From: Arcuatula senhousia
Lineage: Eukaryota; Mollusca; Bivalvia; Mytilida; Mytilidae
Direction of reading: 5' to 3'
NCBI GenBank assembly: GCA_963971305.1
Contig: OZ020303.1
Coordinates: 15,869,184-15,933,183, forward strand
DNA: 64,000 bases
This document shows, in pieces, positions 1-35,624 of the stretch (positions are counted from its first letter, which is position 1; every line of letters begins with the position of its first letter). The notes beneath the pieces are model-generated. The model ran no database searches, was not told the DNA's origin, and saw only the letters and a list, made by a program, of their open reading frames with translations. The translations under genes and the position numbers were made by a program.

Positions 1-85
1 TTTTGAAATATTTTGGATTTTTACCATGTATTAAATGTTCAAGTTGCCTTCAACATCAAAGTTCACTTGTACTACTTCACTTTAG

Positions 86-22126
<22,041 letters not shown>

Positions 22127-22527
22127 GGACATTTTTCCTGGGAAAAAAAACCTTAAAATATGTGATGAATGTCACAGATATAAACAGACTTAAGCTGTTG
22201 TGAGACATCAGTGTTAAATTGTTCAGCTTTAGTGTGCTTTGTAACATCCATATTAGCTGATTCATACATGTGCAATAGAGTTGATAAATGATATCCATTG
22301 TGTTCAGAAATCTGGATAAAAAAGTCAAAATATAGCTTATTTAAAGAATTTTATGTGGCTTAGGAATACTAAGGAGCGTATAGCATTTTAATTTTTATTA
22401 GTTAAATTTTATACATGAAAGCATTCATTAGTAATTTTTAATGATTTACACTTTGTCTTATTTGTAGATGACAATTCTTCTCTATAATTTACCTATGTTT
22501 ACTATGTAAATCAAAGACAAATATTTT

Positions 22528-22533
22528 AATAAA
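22528..22533 (+). terminator. Poly(A) signal AATAAA, probable 3' end of NALCN
   Basis: Canonical AATAAA about 400 nt after the NALCN stop, on the coding strand. The 22127-22527 stretch has no open frame and is read as 3' UTR. A repetitive element begins immediately downstream, so the cleavage site may lie inside that repeat. Confidence 0.5.
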
Positions 22534-22536
22534 AAG

Positions 22537-23825
22537 CTACGCCGAGCGCAGCATGATACGACCGCAACAAGTTGAACCCTGTACGTTGGAGGCCCAATAT
22601 GGAAAGTCCATTGCTTTGGTCACATGAAGCCCATGGTGGACTTACAAAGCTTTTTGACACATGCATCCTGTGGTGGACTTAGAAATGCATTTTTGACAAA
22701 TATATTTACATTTACATTTACATCTCAATATCGTATATTAACATCTTATACAAAAAGCCTTATTTCTATACATGTATTAATATACAATTTTGGCCCTTTG
22801 ACCCCTAATTCCTCAAAAATGGTAAAAGATATTGCTAATCCGATAAAAAATAATAGGAAATTGTGTACATGGAATCCGATGAAAAAAAGATTTTGAAAAT
22901 CGGACCACAAATAAAAAAGTTGATTTTATGGGCGTGGCCTGTCTTAAGCCCCCTGTAACAATGTAATGGTGAAATACATATCAAAATTATTGACACATTT
23001 TGTTGACAGAATTTAATGATGAATTCCACAAAGAAAGAATTTTCAAAATCTATTGAATAATAAACATTCTACAACAATTTTGTCAATACACCCGTTTTAG
23101 CCCTTTTTGGCCCTTTTTTCTAAAACAGTAGGGGTCACAAACCCCAAATACAAAACCAAGATTCCTCTAGTGGATATAATCATCATATATAAACTTCATA
23201 ACATTTGGCAGGCCCACTACAACTTAATTTTTGGTATAAAACTATTTGCATTGACAAACTTTTAAAAATGGCGTTTTTGGCCCCTTTGACCCCTAATTTC
23301 TCAAAAACGGTAAGAGATATTGCAAATCTGATTGAAAAACACAAACAGGAATTTTCACAAGGATTCCAATGAAAAAAAGATTTTGAAAATCGGACCACAA
23401 ATAAAAAAGTCAATTTTTGGGTGTGGCCCCTTTTTGACCCCCAGTATCAATGTAACAGTGCATTATATATTAAAACCATTGACACATTTTGTTGACAGAA
23501 TTTAATGATGAATTCAATAAAAAAAAAATTATCAAAATCGAATGAATAATAAACATTTTACAACAGTTTTATCAATACACCCGTTTTAGCCCTTTTTGGC
23601 CCTTTTTTCTAAAATGATAGGGGCCACAACCCCCAAATACAATACCAACCTTCCTTAAGTGGTAACAAACATCATATCAAAATTTCATAACATTCGGTCA
23701 ATATTTACTCAAGTTAGCGCACGGAAACCAAAGTGTCCACAGACGACGACGACGACGCCGACGACGACGACAACAACATCGCCATAACATTATACGATCG
23801 CAAAAATTTTGCGGTCGTATAAAAA
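22537..23825. repeat. Hairpin-ended repeat with two 488-bp core units, convergent intergenic region
   Basis: Starts near GATACGACCGCAA (22553-22565) and ends in the hairpin ATACGATCGCAAAA/TTTTGCGGTCGTAT (about 23791-23820), whose right arm is complementary to the start. Two core units begin at 22801 and 23289 (period 488), each with CCCCTAATT..CTCAAAAA.GG, AGATTTTGAAAATCGGACC and CCGTTTTAGCCCTTTTTGG. A (GAC)n microsatellite (23740-23775) precedes the hairpin. It lies just after the NALCN poly(A) signal. Confidence 0.75.
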
Positions 23826-25158
23826 TTGATTTGTTGATTGAATGCCAAAATAAGTTGGTGTAAGTATATTTTTCTGTACAAAGACAATCAGAATCTTTTG
23901 ACTTGTCAAGCAATATTGAAGTGCAATACAATGAAATCCAAGTTTTATGTGAAATTCTAAAGTATCTTTTTTATTTTATTGATAATCTTGTAATATTTTA
24001 CAATGATTAATTGGTATCTGTCAATGCTATGTTTATTATCTTTTTATAATATTTAAGAATAGTTTTTTTGTGCTTTCATGAAAAATAATATTATGGATTA
24101 CCAATTTTTGTGATTTTCATGGGTGGCAAAATGCCTCTTTTGGGGCAGACCACGAAAATTGGTCCTTACAAAAATAAATGAATCCACAGTATGACAAAAT
24201 TGTTATTTGGTTTAAGATAATCTTGCCATCTTTTCCTTGACCTGGTCAATGTACCTGCCTCATAGATATCAAACAATCATGGAAAGGTAAAGCCATAAGA
24301 ATTATTTATGATTTTAAGATATGTATACTTTTGTTAAGTTTGTAATCATAAATGGCAGTCATGTTGACTTCATGTAGATGTTCAATAGTGCAATAAATAT
24401 TGTTGACTGTTTATCTTTTTTCTAATCATTTAAGTTCAATTATCTCCCCTGAATGATATCTAAGAGCAATACAAATTCTTCATGCAAATCTCCCCATGAT
24501 GTACTTCCTTCATGTAAAATTTCATCAAAATCCAATATATAAGCTTTTAGGAGTTTTACTTATGAGATATGTGGACAGACAGACATGGTTCTTTTTATAC
24601 ACCCTCCAAACAGGTGCATCTACATTAAAAATTGAGCTTGGTGGGTTTTGTTTTCTGAAGACGCATCCGAAGCATTGAATTTGTTTGGTGATTGTTTTAT
24701 AAACAAAATCAAGATATACAATAAATTGACAACAAATTTGCTGATTGTAGAAATGGCAAAAAAAAGACAAATACTGGTGGTTACATACTTAAGAAATAAA
24801 ATTGCAAAGGGTGACTGAACAAGGTTTTACGGTGCCAAGTAGACTCGCTCTTCCACTACAATGTCAGGGTATAGAAGTAAAACAAAAGACACTAATGGAA
24901 AATTAAAGTGATAATCTCAGTAAAACAACACAGAAATGAGCATACAATGGGGCCATTATATACTAGTAATACCCCTCCTTGTATACCAAATAATTATTTA
25001 CAGCTGCCTTATTCCAAATTTTGTTTTTAATACTCAACGACTGTAAAATTTTATGCAGATGGACAAACTGTAAACTAAATATCCTTCAGTTCATTGCCGG
25101 ACCATAAAAAAACAAAACAAAACAAAACATTTGTTTGCTTTTCAACATTTAATGATCA
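23826..25158. other. Intergenic / nardilysin 3' flank
   Basis: Between the convergent genes. Minus-strand AATAAA hexamers occur near 24031-24036 and near 23971; an ATTAAA lies at about 25148-25153, immediately after the nardilysin stop. I cannot decide which is used. A stretch at 24098-24190 resembles a dispersed repeat (CACGAAAATTGGTCC). No gene seen. Confidence 0.45.
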
Positions 25159-28100
25159 TCAACTAGTTATTTTTGTCAATGGGTGTATTGTCCAGTTTAC
25201 AACAGATGATTCAATGTCCTCTATTTGTATCACATCCTTGAAATTCTCATCTTTAACACAAAGGAATCCTTTACTCTTTAAACTGTCCTGAACACATGGT
25301 AATTCTTTGGCTTCTGTTTTGTCTTTGTATCCCAAGATCTGAAATAAATTTGAAGAATTTAAAAAAACTAAAACTAGGAAAGTTCAATATATTTAACTGT
25401 CAATATATTCAAGACTATTTCTGTATCTTCAATTATTTTAACCATGTTTTGACAAGATGATACAATTCCATAGGATGTACAAAGAGAATGACAACATGAT
25501 TTTTATGCAACTAACACTATACTGTATATTAATGACATGTTGACATCCTTTCCAAAGTTTACGCACTATGCAACAAACTTTTGAAACTTGCATTTTACAT
25601 GCATATGCATCTACCAATGAAAATTTCTAATGGTTAATATCATTAAACTATTGCCCTTGTATTGCACAGTTAACTTTAAGAATGTTCTACCAAAAGCTGA
25701 TGAACCTTTCTTGCTTCACTTCTAAATGAACAACTGGACTAACTCTTCCAAAAGTATTTGAAGGTAGGTATAATTCATGGATGTGCACTAAACAGTTCAC
25801 AAAGAGATAAATACAGGTCTGTCAAGTTTTTATGAGCTGCTTGCGTGAGATTTGACGAAAAATTGAAAGATCAAAGAAACTTGCCGCCAAATTGCAGACA
25901 AGATGCATGAGTCTCACGGCGATTGCCTGAAACTTGACAGGTCTGTAAATAAGAAAACAATTGCAAAGTTTTATGAGAAAATGTGTGTTTTATTGGTGAG
26001 TAAAAGACTCAGATATAAATTTTCATACACCAATTAAGTTTTAAACAGACTCTTTAGCTCACCTGGAAACTGGTCCTTCTACACTCAGGCTGAAGGTATT
26101 GTCCATACCAAGACTTTAAACTTTCCAATGTTACAGTCTTCAGGGTTGATATCTGATAAAAATAACATCAGTTTATGAATACATAGTCTGTTTATGTACA
26201 AGCATATTACTAGTTTAAATAAAATAAAAGGAGTTCTTAGATTAATTCAATTTTCTATCAAAAAGTTGTAAAGAAACATAAGGCAATGAAGCAACTATGA
26301 TATTAGGCTGTGAAACCTAAAACAACAAGGAAATGTGTCAAGATGACACTAATGCCAAATAAAATAAAACTGTTATTTTTACAAAATTTGCTATTAAAGT
26401 TCAAAGGCCATAATTAAGGTCAAAATCAGTGGACAGGAACGAAACTTAAACTTGACCTGTAACTCATCATGGTTGACTCAAAACCAAAAATCTTTTGAAT
26501 ATAAGCAAGATATCGAAAAAAAGTGTTGAAAACAGTTATTTTTACCAAATTTGCTCAGTTCAAGAGCTGTAATTTAAGTCAAAATCGGTGGACCGGAACG
26601 AAACTCAAACTTGACCGGTAACTCATCATGGTAGACTCACATACCAAATATAAGCAAGAATGTCGAAATAAAGTGCGGAAAACTAATTTTTACAAAATTT
26701 GCTAAGTTCAAGGGCCATAATTTAGATCAAAATCAGTGGACCGGAAAAAAACTCAAACTTGACCTGTAACTCATCATGGTAGACTCACATACCATAAATC
26801 TTTTGAATATATGCAAGGATGTTGAAACAAGAGGCTCCCAGGAGCCTGAATCGCTCACCTGGTCTTGATGTTGACCCTATACTTTTGTAGAGCTAAATGA
26901 GCTGAACATTTAAGCAAGCAACAGCTTTTCTCTACCTGCAATAGTTTTCATTCTATAGGCCAAAAACACCATTTTTCACCTATAAGGGGCCATAACCCCT
27001 ATAAGGAGTTACTGACAACTTCGACCCTATGGAGACTTTTGTAGAGTTAAATGAGCTGAACATTTAAGCAAGCAACAGCTAATCTCTATCTGCAATAGTT
27101 TTCATTCTGTAGGCCAAAAACATGAAAAATCGCGTTTTTCACAGGCCGTAACCCCTGTAAGGGGTCACCTGACAACTTCTACCCTATGGAGAATTTTGTA
27201 GAGCTAAATGAGCTGAACATTTAAGCAAGCAACAGCTAATCTCTATCTGCAATAGTTTTCATTCTGTAGGCTAAAAACATGAAAAATCGCTATTTTTCAG
27301 GGGCGGTAACCCCTATAAGGGGTCATCTGACAACTTCAACCCTATGGACAATTTTGTAGAGCTAAATGAGCTGAACATTTAAGCAAGCAACAGCTAATTT
27401 CTATCTGCAATAGTTTTCATTTTATAAGACAAAAACATGAAAAATCGCTATTTTTCAGGGGCCGTAATCCCTATAAGGGGTCATCTGACAACTTCGACCC
27501 TATGGAGAATTTTGTAAAGCTAAATGAGCTGAACATTTAAGCAAGCAACAGCTAATCTCTATCTGCAATAGTTTTCATTCTGTAGGCCAAAAACATGAAA
27601 AATCGCTATTTTTCAGGGGCCGTAACCCCTATAAGGGATCATCTGACAACTTTGACCCTATGGAAAATTTTGTAGAGCTAAATGAGCTGAACATCTAAGC
27701 AAGCAACAGCTAATCTCTATCTGCAATAGTTTTCATTCTGTAGGACAAAAACATGAAAAAACGCTATTTTTCAGGGGCCCTAACTCCTATAAGGGGTTAT
27801 CTGACAACTTCGACCCTATGGAGACTTTTGTAGAGCTAAATGAGCTAAACATTTAAGCAAGCAACAGCTAATCTCTATCTGCAATAGTTTTCATTCTGTA
27901 GGCCAAAAACATGAAAAAATGCTATTTTTCACCTTCAAGGGGCTGTAACCCCTATAAGGGGTCATCTGACAACTTTGACCAAATGGAGACTTTTGTAGAG
28001 CTTTTGATGCTGAATCAGTAGCTTGGCCTCAGATTTCCTCTATCTCTTATACTTTTTGATTTATAAGCCAAAAACAGTAGTCTGACCCCCCTAGTCTATT

Positions 28101-31100
28101 TTTAGTAACGGCGGCCATGTTTTTTAACGGATCAAAAATCAAAACACAAGTTTGGTGCAGGACACCCTAAGGATCATTCATACCAAGTTTCATTAAATTC
28201 TGTTTGGTAGTTTCAGAGGAGAAGATTTTTGAAAAATTGTTAACAGACGACGACGACAGACGACGACGACGACGACGACGGACGCCAAGTGATGGTAATA
28301 GCTCACATGGACCTTCGGTCCAGGTGAGCTAAAAAAGTGTGGAAAATGAAAGTGTGACATATGGACGGACGGACGGACGAACTGAAGGACTAACAGACCG
28401 AAAAACTATATGCCCCCCCAACTTTGTTGGCAGGGCATAAAAACAGCAATAGAAAACAATAACTTTTGCTGTAGAAGTTAAAAAAAATACTTCTACTTTT
28501 AATGGACTGTTATGTTCAATGTTAATGTTAAAAAGTTCTTTCACTAAGAATGAGACATTGATTTCTTGATTTAAAAAAAAAATAGATAAACACTTTGTTC
28601 TCATATTTAAGAAACTGTTTAAACAACCAATTATTCAGTTGTTTGATGTTTTAGTCTTATTATTATTAAAGTACATTTATATACCGGTATATAATTATGT
28701 ACAATTACTCTAAGGGCCTAACACAAGAATAAACAATAAACAAGAATACGTCAGAATACATAATGCCCCGTTTTGCAACAGAAATCTGAGGGGACGGATA
28801 GAGGAATGGATCTGAACACTATATGACCCTCTACTTTCGTAGATTGGGCATAAAAAGATCATGTTAACATACATTTTGTAAAGAAAATTCTAAGCAAGGG
28901 AACAGACTTGAAACAATGTTAATTATTATTAAATGAAAGGTAATTAACTACTGGTACTTTAGATAGAACCTTGCTGTAAAAAAGCACCCTGAACAAAACA
29001 GAAGAAATGAACAGAACTAGTGTTTGACATTACCTCTTTTTCTATAATATCAAAAACATATCTTTGATCAAATATTTCCCTCCAATAACGAGTGGCTTCC
29101 TCTTCTAGATTAAAATCTTCAGTCTGCTTTGTGATAATAAGTGATGAAACCTACAAATTATAGTGTGGATTTCAAATTAAAGACTGATGGTTGAATATAT
29201 AGTCTTGATAGTATTTACTTCCTGTTTTATATTACTATAGCATGCTTATCAAATTCCCTAATATTGAACATGGAAATTAAAAATACCACAAATGCCATCT
29301 AACCCTGACTGAATGTGTAAAGTATGATGATGCACTCATATGAGTACAGGGACAATGTGCAACATCAAATATATATAAAAATGCAAAGACAAAATTGACC
29401 AGGTGTTTAGCAGAAAGGTGCATCACAGATTCACATGCTAATGCTGCATACCAAATATCAAGGGACCATGATGAGTAGTTGCTGAGAAAACTGTTATGCA
29501 ATTATTTTACCTGCCAATCTGCGGCCAGCCTTCTGTAGCCACTATTTTATAACCCTGATTTAAATTATTGAAATTCAGTTAAGTATTGCATTTTGACATT
29601 TTGAGACTGATTTGCCAGTTCGATAATTTTATTGTTAGCTTTATTCCAAAGGTGATAATAATATCTCTCAAATGTTGACAGACAAATAAATATATTTATT
29701 ATCTTTTACAAACATCTTACCAAGCTCTCAAATTCTGCTTGAGTCATAGTATCAAATGTTGTCTTGAAATCCTCTAAAAACTTAGAAATGTGCTGATCCA
29801 CTTCATGCATACTGAAAGTACAATATATATATATATATACAATTAAAATGATTTTTTTTCAAATTTCCTTTCAAAGAATTGTACGATACCTATTAAATTC
29901 ATTGTTACTAAATATTTTGTTCAACACATTTTGATAGATCAATCCTTCCTTTGTTTATAAAAGTAAGAGTATTTCTATGTATAAACAAACAGGTTTGTGG
30001 TACATGTTCATATGTTTACCTAAATTTGTGAGCTTGAAATTCCACCAGAATAGAAAATCCTAATATTCCATGTGTAACAAGGTTCTGACTGTAAACTTCA
30101 TATCCCAATTGAAGTTTAGTTCTCAGGATGTCGAAACATGGCTCCTTTATCTTGAACTAAAAAAATACAAACAGTTTTGTTCTGGAAATTAAACACAGGT
30201 AAAATTCTTATATTTAATGTGTTAATGAAAGAACCTTAGTGAGCACGGTCACATACCCCACATTTCCACATTATGGACAGAGATTATCTATTTCGAGTTG
30301 TTGTCTTTCCAAGTCTGCTCATTAAACAGGAAGTAAAAGAGTGACAGACCTGAAAATGTATCCCACTATATGGGACTCCTAAAGCTACATACAAAATATC
30401 AAAAGACTAACCATTAATAGTTGCTAAGAAATATGTGACAATAATTTTCAACCCTGAAAATTTAGTGAACAAATTCTAAAAAGTCGGCTTGTTTAACAGG
30501 AAGTAGATGATCGACAGACCTGAAAACGTATCCCAACATATGGGACCCCCACCTGAAGCTACATACTTTTCAAATATCAAAAGCCTACAATTAATAATAG
30601 CTGAGATATCTGTTACGAAAATTTTGATCACGTACGGACTGACTGATGGACGGACTGACTGATGGACGGACCAGTCAAAAACATTATACATTATTAACAT
30701 TATTAAGCCGAAGGGGACTAATGGTTTGCGCTCTGTCTGTTTGTCCGTCTGTCACCCCTCAGTTTTCCGCACATTTTTTCTAAACACTTATAGATGATGA
30801 ACTGAGTTTTGGTATGTGAGTTAACCTTGATGAGTTACAGATCAAGTATGAGTTTCATGCCGGTCCACAAATTTGTATGGGAGTTATTGCCCTTTGAACT
30901 TTGAAAACTCATTAAAATTTCAGTTTTCCACACTTTTTTTCTAAACGCTTATAGATAATGAACCGATTTTTGGTATGCGAGTTAACCTTGATGAGTTACA
31001 GATCAACTTTGAGTTTAGTGTCTGTCCACAAATTTTTATGGGAGTTATGGCCCTTTGAAGTTTGAAAATCCATTTCAATTTTATTTTCTAAACTTTTTTA

Positions 31101-34100
31101 TTGTTACTGATCAAGTTTAGGTATTCATTTGTTTGACAAATTGTTACCAGTGACTGAAATATGAGGTCGGTAGGGGACTATGTATTGTTTTGTAATACTC
31201 TCAGAATGCTTGTTTTTTTACATATGTGCATCAGGATATGAATCCTTAAAAGTAATCAGGACATATTAAAACCAACTCTTAAAATCATATGTTAATTGAT
31301 GTCCATGATTAAATTAAATGTTTTAGCTAGTTGTTTTTCAGAAAGCAAAAGACAAAACAATTCCTTATAGGTGTGTAAAATCTGTTGTAGAAACATGAAC
31401 AATATCTTATGCATGTTGTGACATACACCTATTAGTTTTTCTATGTTTGATTTTACCTGAAGGAGTTGGTTAAGACATGAGGTATAGAAAGTTCCTGGCT
31501 CAGACTGGAGATATACTGTAATGGTGGAGTTGGCATCTCCTTCATTGTGACTGTAATGCTGACAGTAGTGGGAAGACTTTGGCACTTTTCTTACCAACTT
31601 CTACAAAGACAGCATTGGTTAAAGAAAGAACTGTATTCAATTTCATATTGATGGTGCTGATCAAATTGACGTAATTTATATATCCAAACAAATTCATGAC
31701 ATGTGGTATGGAAACAAAGCTTGTTTACACTCTGAAACAATTCTTTGTGGATTTGTTTAAACTTCATACATACATGTGTTTTAATTGGATGTACTGAACA
31801 TAAAATTCAAAATCTTATAGCCATTCCCCTATGCTTAACATGCACTCATCAAGGTACTTTGGAGTACTGGTGCTTAATCTATCCATAGAATTTTGTAATA
31901 ATAGAAGTAAATCTTTTTGATCAGTTAAACTTGCACCTTCATTGAAAATGAAAGATTCTCATAGGTAGATGATTTTTACCTGAAGGAAAAAAACTCCTAT
32001 CTCTGAGAGATATTCCTTTTAACAACTCTTTGACATTTATTTTGCACATTTTCTTTTGTATAAATACCATTTTTGAGCTATTTTACCAAAGTTTAATTTT
32101 TAACAGGTAAATGTTTTACACTAGGAAAATTTTTTCTTCATACAACATGATAATCTCCTCTCTATAGATGTGAGTTTCTACTGATCAGAGAGATCAAATT
32201 CCATTGTAACACATTCAAAAGGAGGATTAAGTACGGGTACTCCAAAGTACCTTGATGAGTCCCTGTTCAGCTTTGGGTAATAAAGCATTTTATTCGTTAT
32301 AGTTCTTTTATTAAGGTCTTTCCCTTTCTGAAGGAAAGACCTTATTGTATTTCTTCTGATTATTATTATTATTCTTTTCAGTTTCCGACGCTAAAAGAAA
32401 AAAAGTTTCTTGACCGATCTTAACGAAATTTGGCACACTTATTCAGTTATGCCTGGAATAGAGAAGGTTGACCCTGTGAGCGCCAACTCCTTTTAGTTTC
32501 GGCGCAATAGCGCTAAACGCTGTTTACCCTTGTGATCAGATCTCCTCCGAAACGGTTATAGTTATCAAGATTCTGTTTAATGAAAATGGTAGCTTACATC
32601 CTGGTGATGATTTATCATGCAAAAAGAATGCTGTAATTTACTTCCTGGTTGCGCGCGTATGGCGCAAACTTGGCGCAAAATGTCAAAGTTGTCCGATTTT
32701 GATGAAATTTGGTTTCCAGGTAGATTTGAGGGTCCTGATAACGAATCTGTGGTCAAAATTTTTTTTGCGTTTACCATTGCCAAAATGGCGGTCGTCAAAT
32801 GGTTTTTTACTTATAACTCGAAAACCGTAAGGGATAGTATAGACAATATATGAACAAAAAATGATCGTCTTGAAAAGACCTACAATTTGAGTCCAAGAAG
32901 TGCATGATTCGGTTGAGCGGTTTCGAAATGGCGGCCGAAACAGGTTTACGCGAAATAGGTTTTTTGCCAATAACTTGAAAACCGTAACAGATAGTATAAT
33001 AGACATGTGTATAAAAAATGACCGTCTTGACAAGACCTATCATTTAAGCCCAAGAAGTACATGTTACGGTTGACTGGTTTCAAAATGGCGGCCAAAAACA
33101 TCATCCAATGCATTATTTACTTGTATATAACATTTAACCGGTTACAGATAATATAGAAAATATATATATATTTATTATCAGTAATTAAAGAGCTTGACTT
33201 TAAGACAAAGGTCAAAGGTCATAGGTCAATTTACGGGAAAGACCTCTCATTTGTTCTTTGAACAAATGGCACTTTAATAATATTATTATGTTTCTTATCC
33301 AATAGAAAAAAAGCCCAAAACGTGTGTATTCGCCATTTCTGAACGGATTGACCTGAAACTTGGTACACTGCTAGCACTACATAAGATACAAGCACAGCTC
33401 ACCCTGGAAGTGTGTACCTAGCATAGTTTTCGAGATATGCCCCCGCGGGCTTTTTTTTATGAAATGTTGTGCGCAGATAAACTACCAAGTTTTTCAACCG
33501 ATCGAGCTGAAATTTTGCACAGTTGCTGAGAATAATGAGCTCTCGCGTTGTAGCTAAAAATAAAGTCTGTACCTGGCCCCGTTTTGAAGTTACGCCCCTT
33601 TCTGGTTTTTACTCAAAAATCGCTAATTTAGCCAAAAATAAACTTTTCCGTGCGGAAATTTTTGGTGCCCCCTCTCTGTAAAATGTGCCCTACTGAAATC
33701 TGTCAAACATTTCAGCCGGGTCTCCTTATTTTTTTTTATACAAATTTTTTTTCTATTTTTTTCGAAATTTCAAAAAACGTAACTTGACCCCTCTTTGTAC
33801 TTTTGTCAAATGCACCGGAAGTGCCAAAATGCTGTCAAAACTAGCTGATATCCTAGCCAAATGTATGCACTAAAAGTCCCCGTTTACAAAAATGTCCTCT
33901 GGTTAATGAGTTTTTCAAAATTAAAGTTTTCTGCAGTCCCGTAAAACACACAGATTCCTGACGAATTTCCTCCAAATTTCACTATTCAACGTTATTCCTG
34001 TTTCGAAAATTGAATGTTTTCACTAAAGTCGTCCTTAACGATTTAAAATAATCCTAAATGAACTAATTATGTCACTAGTTTTGCCTGTCATCAAATGTTG

Positions 34101-34396
34101 TAAACTATTGTCAAAAGATTCCCGTGTCAACCCTATAACAGGCACATTCCAATTATAAACTTGCTCATCCGTGACGTTCATGTATTCTAACTGTATACGT
34201 TGAGAGAATGGAAAATCAATATAGGTCCGAACCCTGCAAAGTCTACTGCTGTACTGAGAAATCTAAAAACTAAGTCGTAAAGTCATTCAAAAATGACGTC
34301 AAAGCGCGAGACACCAAGGATACCTAGATCAACAAAGTGATGTCGCCACCTAGTTTTGAATGAATAAAATAAAATCACTCGTCCCCGCTCGCCCCC

Positions 34397-34430
<34 letters not shown>

Positions 34431-35624
34431 TAATCCATTGCGATTGACTGATTGTTGTTTGTTTAAAACAAGAAAACAAAAGAAATTAAACAAAACGAAA
34501 TAAAACAAATAAAACAAAACAAAACAAACAAAAAACACACAAAAGAAAAAACTTAAATGTCCCCGCCCCCATCTTTTAAGATACATGTATGGCAATAACA
34601 TACATGTATGAAATACACCCCCCTAAAAAAAAAAAACAAACAAAACCAGCAAAAACAAAACAAACAAACAAACAAATGCCAGCAATGAGGCTCTTAACGG
34701 GGGAAAGACCGTTCTCGTGATTGTTCTGTGAACAATCAGCCTTTAATTTTTTCTGATGTTGTACAACTTATAAGAGGAATTTCTTCATCTTATCCCACCT
34801 TGAATTGTTGTTCATGAGGAACTGGACTACCACACATGTAACTTCTCATCATTGTTCCATACTCTGATGCTTCCTGTTCAAAAAGAAGATATATAATGTA
34901 AAATTAATAATAAAAAAATCTGTCAAAGTCAAAAATGGCCAGATTTCGTTAAACAGGAAGTAGGTGAGCGACATACCTGAAATCGTATCACACGTTATGG
35001 GACCCTACCCTGATGCTGTATACCAAATATCAAGTGGCTGTGATTAGTAGTTGCTGAGAAAACTGTTACGAAAATTTCTTCCCCGCCCGCACGCTGCCCG
35101 CCGCCCACCCGCCCGCCCGACATTCACCATTTAATAACCCGGATTTTTCACTCCGTGAAATCCGACCAATAAAAATAATAATACCTATAGTAGCTTTAGA
35201 AGAAAAAAATCTTTTTTCTTAATCCAGTTTAAAAAAATCATTTTAAGTCATCAAAATTGTTTAAAATGAACATAGAATTAAAACCTCATTTCAAAAGAGG
35301 GTTCTCAATTCTCAACTGAAAAACCATTAACTAAGATTTGATTTGAAATAATTAAAACATAACTATCATAAACTGAAGTTGAATCTGCATATGCTGACAA
35401 ATTGTTCTTTTTTAAAATTGTAATAAATTATGTCATACTTTTCTTTTACATTATTTACCTCTGGAGTAAAATTCCCGGTAACATAAGTTTCCATAAACAG
35501 CTTTGACTGAAACTCTTTTACAAAATTCTTAAACTTGGTGAAGTCATTCATAAGTTTGTCCACACAACTTGACTTCTCAGAAAATGTCCATTGAACAGGC
35601 TCTAAAACAGCAAATCTCAAAAAT
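25159..35624 (-). CDS. NRDC: NRDC C-terminal half (exons 35624-35459 to 25338-25159)
   Basis: Eight exons encoding FLRFAVLEPVQWTFSEKS, KNFVKEFQSKLFMETYVTGN, HNEGDANSTITVYLQSEPG, the conserved KEPCFDILRTKLQLGYEVYS, HGILGFSILVEF, YWREIFDQRYVFD and IHPLTKITS before the TGA (25161-25159). The Arg and Tyr seven residues apart in LRTKLQLGYEV match the conserved pair that contacts substrate in insulin-degrading enzyme. The last 60 residues are poorly conserved, as in the family. Confidence 0.92.

Noticed and set aside
26891..27996. Regular 158-bp repeats resembling an array
   Set aside because: Not CRISPR: units are contiguous with no distinct spacers, in a eukaryotic intron, and belong to a dispersed element.
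28329..28604. Minus-strand frame with SVRPSVRPSVRPY repeats (also at 30476-30700 and 39589-39852)
   Set aside because: These are translations of the (GGAC)n microsatellite at repeat ends, not proteins.
32617..33043. Several overlapping frames around AATGGCGGCC motifs
   Set aside because: They lie inside the AAGGTCTTTCC-family tandem repeat, on both strands, with no domain.
34350..34601. Minus-strand frame with a poly-Gly run
   Set aside because: It is the translation of the poly(C) tract and neighbouring A-rich sequence.
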